A stretch of 64,000 nt of DNA from assembly GCA_905213325.1 (NCBI GenBank), contig CAJMHW010000001.1, forward strand, positions 71,767-135,766, in the 5' to 3' direction. Origin of the DNA: Collinsella aerofaciens. Lineage in GTDB: Bacteria; Actinomycetota; Coriobacteriia; Coriobacteriales; Coriobacteriaceae. Shown here one piece after another: positions 60,401 to 64,000 of the stretch; the stretch's first letter is position 1, and every line of letters begins with the position of its first letter. The notes under the pieces are model-generated. The model saw only the letters and a list, made by a program, of their open reading frames with translations, was not told the origin of the DNA and searched no databases. Made by a program: the position numbers and the translations under genes.

Positions 60401-61860
60401 TCACCGACGAGATCGCGCGCATGATGGGCGAGATGGGCTCCAAGGTTCCGATGATGATCAAGCTCGATGAGAGCGACGTCGCCGGTCCCATGGGCATTCG
60501 CGTGCGTTCGTTTATCGAGTCGGTCAACCGTCGTCGCGCGGAGGAGCGTGCCGAGGGCGCCCGGGTGCACGCGGTCCATCCGCTCGACGACCCGTATAAG
60601 GTCAAGTACACCAAGCGCGACCGGCACGACAAGATCGCGCTGGTCCCCAACACCTCCCATGCGTTCTGCAGGCTCATGACCGCGGCGATGCGCAATCAGG
60701 GCGTGCGCGCCGAGGCCCTTGATATCGGGCGCGAGGATGCCATCCGCCTGGGCAAACGCTATGTGCACAACGACATCTGCTTCCCCGCGCAAATCGTGAT
60801 CGGCGAGGCGCTCGCGGCACTCGAGAGCGGTAAGTACGACCCGCACGACGTCGCCGTGGTGACTGGCAAGTATATCGGCGACTGCCGCCTGACGCACTAC
60901 ATGCCCCTGCTGCGCCGCGCGCTCGACGACGCGGGATACGACTATGTCCCGGTGCTCACCAACGACGACGTCGATGCCCACAATGCGCATCCGGGCTTCA
61001 AGCTCGGCCTTGGCCCGAGCATCCAGATCGCCTACGGTCTTCCCATGATCGATGCCCTCGAGGCCATGCTTAGGCGCATCCGTCCCTACGAGCTCGAGAA
61101 GGGCGCGGCGGACGCTGCGTTCGACCGCGCGCTCGATGAGGTTATCGAGGGCATGGAGCGCTCCGGGCTGAGAGGCCAGGCGACGGGCTTCAAACGCGCG
61201 CTTGCGATCATGGACGCCGTTCCGTACGACCGCTCGAACCCGCATCCGACCGTTCTCATCGTGGGCGAGTACCTGCTCAATTTCCATCTCGGCGCCAACC
61301 ACGAGATCGAGCGCTACCTCGAGGACAACGGGCTCGAGGTCATCGAGGCGCGCATGACCGACGTGATCCGCAAGACCTATTTCTACAAGCATGCGCAGTC
61401 GCGCGAGTTCCACGTCGACCTGTCGCTGCCCGAAAAGGCCTGGTACGCCACGGCGGACAACCTGTTCGAGCTCGCGCACGACCGTTGCGACCGCCTGGGC
61501 GCGGCGAGCCCGCTCTACGAGCCGCCGACGCGCATGCCCGAGCTCGTGCGCGCGAGCGATAAGATCCTGCACCATACGTTCGATGCGGGCGAGGGCGTGC
61601 TGATTCCGGCGGAGATTCTCGAGCACGCCAAGCGCGGCTGCCGCAACTTCGTGATCCTGCAGCCGTTCGGGTGTCTGCCCAACCATGTCGTGGGGCGCGG
61701 GCTCATCCATGCGCTCAAGAAGCAGTATCCCACGGCGCAGTTCCTGCCGCTCGACTACGATCCCGACGTGAGCTTCGCCAACGTGGAGAACCGTCTTCAG
61801 ATGCTCATCATGAACGCCAAGGCGCAGGGGTGCGGTGAGGCGCATGGCGAGACCGCGTAA
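57421..61860 (+). CDS. Giant 2-hydroxyacyl-CoA-dehydratase activase-type fusion protein 2 (1479 aa)
   Basis: A paralogue of the 5.3-kb gene without its Ala-rich tail. ATPase domain 1 starts at once (LDVGSTTTKVYAM, residue 6). Its cluster Cys are in NGSCAGGTGAF (near 130) and GRCGVYAKTD (near 170), the positions of the classic HgdC ligands. ATPase domain 2 begins near residue 339 (DSGSTTTKFAL) with EACSAGCGSF and SRCTVFMNSS. Then come the Cys cluster CRRCNNRC...GNRCPRGG near 627, a DUF2229-like part (DTVCFPAKLVHGH) and the HgdB-like C-terminus. ATG at 57421 follows ACGGAG. The last 17 bp overlap the TetR start. Substrate unknown; probably an ATP-driven one-electron donor or reductase. Confidence 0.88.
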   Translation: MALLVGLDVGSTTTKVYAMHEDMTEAWWGYRRHGACQTASVRAMLGELAERFPHESLRVAVTGSGARDIATALGASYVQEVVANALAISRFYPQTRCAIELGGQDAKMIFFRTNDKGDIEVADMRMNGSCAGGTGAFIDEMAKLMGVGTESGEFEQLASRGTTVHEVSGRCGVYAKTDIQPLLNEGIPTTDLALSALHAVARQTIGGLAQGIDIEPPVIFEGGTLAYNPTLVRVFREQLNLSDDQVIVPRDPQIMVARGAALSLTDMFASSQPIDLPDAFVRLDKLETVAPASGEGRLAQPFFATPAEQADFTARHGKETPAKGPDAYAPGETVRVALGIDSGSTTTKFALVDEAGELVDSFYASNNGRPLDVAQQGLVSLKNRWETAGVTLAIDAVGTTGYGEELFARAFHADYHTVETVAHARAACACVPDATFVLDIGGQDMKAIWLNHGVLTDIVVNEACSAGCGSFLEGFAKNLGIAVEDIATEAFSSKAPAVLGSRCTVFMNSSVVSEQRRGKGPGDIMAGLCRSIIENVFTKVIRVSNLNRLGDKVVVQGGTFRNDAVLRAFEQYLGKPVTRAPHPGLMGAIGIALLAREECRKGDAGTSFIGLDAVERFEHREFGGVTCRRCNNRCQRAVVAFGDGSLYVTGNRCPRGGAISWDELVREVPAAEELRPQGACEAQAPGTGRDRTAAAPNLFVDREKLLFESYPTVPVSGGRDVTIGIPRVLEFWDTMPFWSTFFSTLGFKVRVSGRSTKAMYERGLAHVTSDTVCFPAKLVHGHIRNLVDAGVDRIFMPIITTVPTENTASTSEWMCAVVKGYPYVMRNSDNPEERFGVPFDTPLFHWYDEGDRNRQLKAWCKETFDIDADLVAKATEQADRAQETFENQLQLRGRQVLENVHEDGGYAVVIASRPYHNDPLVNHGLPKLFSERGIPVLTPDAVPGVCNVDLSNSRIDIVNNYHARMLSCAVIVASTPELELVQMGSFGCGHDAYLTDEIARMMGEMGSKVPMMIKLDESDVAGPMGIRVRSFIESVNRRRAEERAEGARVHAVHPLDDPYKVKYTKRDRHDKIALVPNTSHAFCRLMTAAMRNQGVRAEALDIGREDAIRLGKRYVHNDICFPAQIVIGEALAALESGKYDPHDVAVVTGKYIGDCRLTHYMPLLRRALDDAGYDYVPVLTNDDVDAHNAHPGFKLGLGPSIQIAYGLPMIDALEAMLRRIRPYELEKGAADAAFDRALDEVIEGMERSGLRGQATGFKRALAIMDAVPYDRSNPHPTVLIVGEYLLNFHLGANHEIERYLEDNGLEVIEARMTDVIRKTYFYKHAQSREFHVDLSLPEKAWYATADNLFELAHDRCDRLGAASPLYEPPTRMPELVRASDKILHHTFDAGEGVLIPAEILEHAKRGCRNFVILQPFGCLPNHVVGRGLIHALKKQYPTAQFLPLDYDPDVSFANVENRLQMLIMNAKAQGCGEAHGETA

Positions 61861-62533
61861 GGACGCCGATGCGCCCGATGCACGCACCCGTATCATCGAG
61901 GCGTTTTGGGAGCTCATCGAGAACAACAGCATCTTCGAGCTGTCGGTTGGCGAGGTGACCCGCGCCGCCCAGTGCAATCGCGGAACGTTTTACTACTATT
62001 TTCACGATTTCGATGAACTCGTCGCCATCGCCATAGCCCAGCTGCTGCAGGATAACGAGCTTATCACCGATGCCCTCTGGCATTTTTCGAGCGAGGGCGA
62101 CCTTTCGGCGTTCGACCGGCGCGACGTCCGCTGCCTGCTGCGGCGCATCGTCATCACCATGAGGGCGGGTGCCGCCGAGCAGGTCGTGCAGGGCATCCAT
62201 ACGATCATCATCGACCGCGTGAGAGAGATCGTCCACCCCGACGGAGAAGAGCTCAAGGCAGATTCGAGCTTTGCGGTGGGCTTTCTGGTCTCGGGCATCA
62301 TGGGCTTTGTGATGGCGGTCGGCTTTGCCCGGGAGGGCGGCGAGGAGATAGACCTCGAGCAGCCGGGGGACAGCGCGTGCGCGTACCTGAGGGCGGTCGC
62401 CATGCAGACGGTGGAAACGGTCGCGCAAGTCGAGGGCGTCGATACATCCGAGCTGCTCGAACGCGTCTCCAAGGAGGCCGATGCCTATCGCGCATCGCGT
62501 GCGACGAGTCCCGACGTGGTGAAAGACGCCTAG
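61844..62533 (+). CDS. TetR-family transcriptional regulator (activase module 2)
   Basis: A 229-aa regulator starting MARPRKDADAPDARTRIIEAF. The helix-turn-helix is VGEVTRAAQCNRGTFYYYFHDFDELV. The remainder is helical with a probable ligand pocket. The ATG at 61844 follows GGTGAGG and lies inside the end of the activase gene (17-bp overlap), so both are co-translated. It is the mirror of module 1, where the TetR gene comes first. The perfect palindrome at 57351 is its most likely operator. A GTG at 61835 is an alternative start. Confidence 0.88.
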   Translation: MARPRKDADAPDARTRIIEAFWELIENNSIFELSVGEVTRAAQCNRGTFYYYFHDFDELVAIAIAQLLQDNELITDALWHFSSEGDLSAFDRRDVRCLLRRIVITMRAGAAEQVVQGIHTIIIDRVREIVHPDGEELKADSSFAVGFLVSGIMGFVMAVGFAREGGEEIDLEQPGDSACAYLRAVAMQTVETVAQVEGVDTSELLERVSKEADAYRASRATSPDVVKDA

Positions 62534-62725
62534 GGTTTCTCTTGCGGGGCGCCTGTCGCGCATCGCGCGGTGAGTCCCGCGATGCGGTCATAACCTGCAT
62601 TCATGTGAGCCGGGTTTATAGATATTCCTCCAGCTGTTAACATAGACAACCTGTGGGTAAAGAGACAAAAGCGCCGCCGACGGGCGGGCGTTTTGATTTC
62701 GATGAACTCATGTAAGGAAACGAGC

Positions 62726-64000
62726 ATGTTAGATAGATTTACCGATCGAGCGCGCAAGGTCATGTCGATGGCCAAACAGGAGGCGCTCGATCTGCACTCA
62801 AATAAGGTGGGCACCGAGCACCTGCTGCTCGCACTCGCCAAGGAGGACGAGGGCATCGCTGCCGAGGCGCTGCGCTCGCTTGATATCTCCTACGACGACA
62901 TCATGGACACCCTCAAGGAGGTCCAGACCACGGTTCCCGAGCCCAGCGAGGAGACCGAGGCTGCCAAGCTTGCCTTTACGCCGCTCGTCATTAGCGTGAT
63001 GGAGCGCTCCTTCCGCGTGGCACGTGAGAACAACCAGACCTACGTGTCGACCGAGCACTTGCTGATTGGCATCGTCGAAGAGGGTAACGGCATGGCCATG
63101 GACATCCTCATGCGCCTGGGTGTGTCGTCCGCCTCCATCAAAAAGGCTATCGAGAAACTTACCGCCAAGGACCAGGACAAGAAGCGTCCGCTCGCCGGCG
63201 CCGGTGCCGGGCGTCCCGGTGCGGGCCTGCCGTTCTTTAGCGGCTCGGACGCGTCGCAGCAAAAGGGGAGCGGCACCGATACGCTTAAGCAGTTCGCCAC
63301 CAACCTTACGCAGAAGGCGCGCGACGGCGAGCTCGACCCTGTAATTGGTCGCGAAAAGGAAGTCCAGCGTATGATGGAGATCCTTTCGCGTCGCACCAAG
63401 AACAATCCGCTTATCTTGGGCGACCCCGGCGTGGGCAAGACGGCCATCGTCGAGGGTCTGGCTCAGCAGATTGCAGCTGGCAACGTGCCCGAGAACCTTA
63501 TGAACCAGAACATCTGGACGCTCGACCTGCCGGGCCTCGTTGCGGGCGCCAAGTATCGCGGTGAGTTTGAGGAGCGCCTCAAGAACGTGATCCAGGAGGC
63601 CACCGAAGCTGACGACGTCATCCTGTTTATTGACGAGATGCACACCATCATCGGTGCCGGCTCTGCCGAGGGCTCCATCGACGCGAGCTCCATGCTCAAG
63701 CCCGTGCTCGCGCGCGGTGCCTTCCAGATTATCGGCGCCACCACGGCCGAGGAATTCCGCAAGTACCTCACCAAGGACCCGGCCTTCGAGCGTCGCTTCC
63801 AGACCATCGATGTCGAGGAGCCGAGCGTCGAGGACACGGTCAAGATCCTGACCGCGCTCAAGCCGCGCTACGAGGAGCACCACCATGTGCGCTATACGCA
63901 GGGTGCTATCGAGGCCGCCGCGAACCTCTCCGACCGCTACATCCAGGATCGCTTCCTGCCCGATAAGGCCATCGACCTCGTCGATGAGGCTTGCGCTATG
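62726..64000 (+). CDS. clpC: ATP-dependent Clp protease ATP-binding subunit ClpC (3' end cut by window edge)
   Basis: The first 425 residues of a Hsp100 unfoldase. It starts MLDRFTDRARKVMSMAKQEAL with two Clp-N repeats (VGTEHLLLALAKEDEG and VSTEHLLIGIVEEGNG), the layout of ClpC rather than ClpB. The first AAA+ domain has Walker A GDPGVGKTAIVEGLA, Walker B VILFIDEMHT and a sensor/Arg-finger region DPAFERRFQ. The linker at 150-180 is Gly/Pro-rich. TAAGGAAACGAGC precedes the ATG. No CtsR box or HAIR site was seen in the 192-bp upstream gap. Confidence 0.95.
   Translation, partial: MLDRFTDRARKVMSMAKQEALDLHSNKVGTEHLLLALAKEDEGIAAEALRSLDISYDDIMDTLKEVQTTVPEPSEETEAAKLAFTPLVISVMERSFRVARENNQTYVSTEHLLIGIVEEGNGMAMDILMRLGVSSASIKKAIEKLTAKDQDKKRPLAGAGAGRPGAGLPFFSGSDASQQKGSGTDTLKQFATNLTQKARDGELDPVIGREKEVQRMMEILSRRTKNNPLILGDPGVGKTAIVEGLAQQIAAGNVPENLMNQNIWTLDLPGLVAGAKYRGEFEERLKNVIQEATEADDVILFIDEMHTIIGAGSAEGSIDASSMLKPVLARGAFQIIGATTAEEFRKYLTKDPAFERRFQTIDVEEPSVEDTVKILTALKPRYEEHHHVRYTQGAIEAAANLSDRYIQDRFLPDKAIDLVDEACAM

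Noticed and set aside
62534..62725. CtsR or HspR operator ahead of clpC
   Set aside because: Neither the GGTCAAA direct repeat nor the CTTGAGT-N7-ACTCAAG pattern is present.

Overview
The window is a stretch of a high-GC (about 60%) bacterial chromosome, most likely Collinsella or a close Coriobacteriia relative. Support comes from the gene set (Veg, CoaX, a fused EcfA1-A2, ClpC, AmaP/Asp23, two giant BadF/HgdC-type dehydratase activases), from actinobacterial codon bias that leaves long open antisense frames, and from dispersed palindromes downstream of stop codons. I made no database comparison, so the genus is an inference. Almost all genes read on the + strand. The minus-strand features are dxs (cut by the left edge), a DUF389 gene, an OPT transporter, an M20 peptidase and tRNA-Val. 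clpC is cut by the right edge.

Layout. 1-5 kb: dxs(-), an HD-domain protein, a CmpB-type membrane protein, a 55-codon remnant carrying the C-terminus of a PII protein, and a HAD hydrolase. 4.5-12 kb: a TetR regulator, a 1595-aa dehydratase-activase fusion, a 3-hydroxyacyl-CoA dehydrogenase and a truncated aryl-sulfotransferase. 12-25 kb: DUF389 and OPT (both -), coaX, dCMP deaminase, a NifU-like scaffold, lgt, a DUF6020-like membrane protein, yebC, the amaP-DUF2273-asp23 envelope-stress cluster, YitT and a zinc-ribbon membrane protein. 25.9-29.2 kb: divergent M20 peptidase and YtcJ-type amidohydrolase. 29.3-31.8 kb: groES-groEL, bracketed by two long perfect inverted repeats built the same way. 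32-36.4 kb: an FMN riboswitch, ribU, ecfA1A2 (fused), ecfT and two PNPOx-type flavoproteins. 36.5-41.6 kb: argC-argJ-argB-argD behind two ARG-box-like operators. 42-51 kb: tRNA-Val, asnB, murE, HAD, murI, rph, rdgB, dtd, veg, ispE, tRNA-Pro. 51.4-57 kb: tatA, greA, a lysS fused to a Trbp111-like domain, a ThrE-type exporter and a DUF2798 membrane protein. 57.3-64 kb: a perfect 10+1+10 palindrome, a second activase fusion (1479 aa), its overlapping TetR gene, and clpC.

How the genes fit together. The riboflavin block is a complete regulated uptake unit (sensor RNA, S-component, ATPases, T-component) followed by likely flavin users. The arg block yields ornithine/arginine precursors under apparent ArgR control. 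MurE here lacks the Arg of the DAP-specificity motif, so a diamino acid other than meso-DAP, possibly ornithine or lysine, is plausible. The two activase fusions each have a TetR partner and a palindrome upstream of the module, which suggests two separately induced radical dehydratase or reductase systems.

The most unusual non-coding features are a family of palindromes with a GGGACAG-like loop that mostly start at or just after stop codons, the twin long inverted repeats around groESL, and the PII and sulfotransferase remnants.
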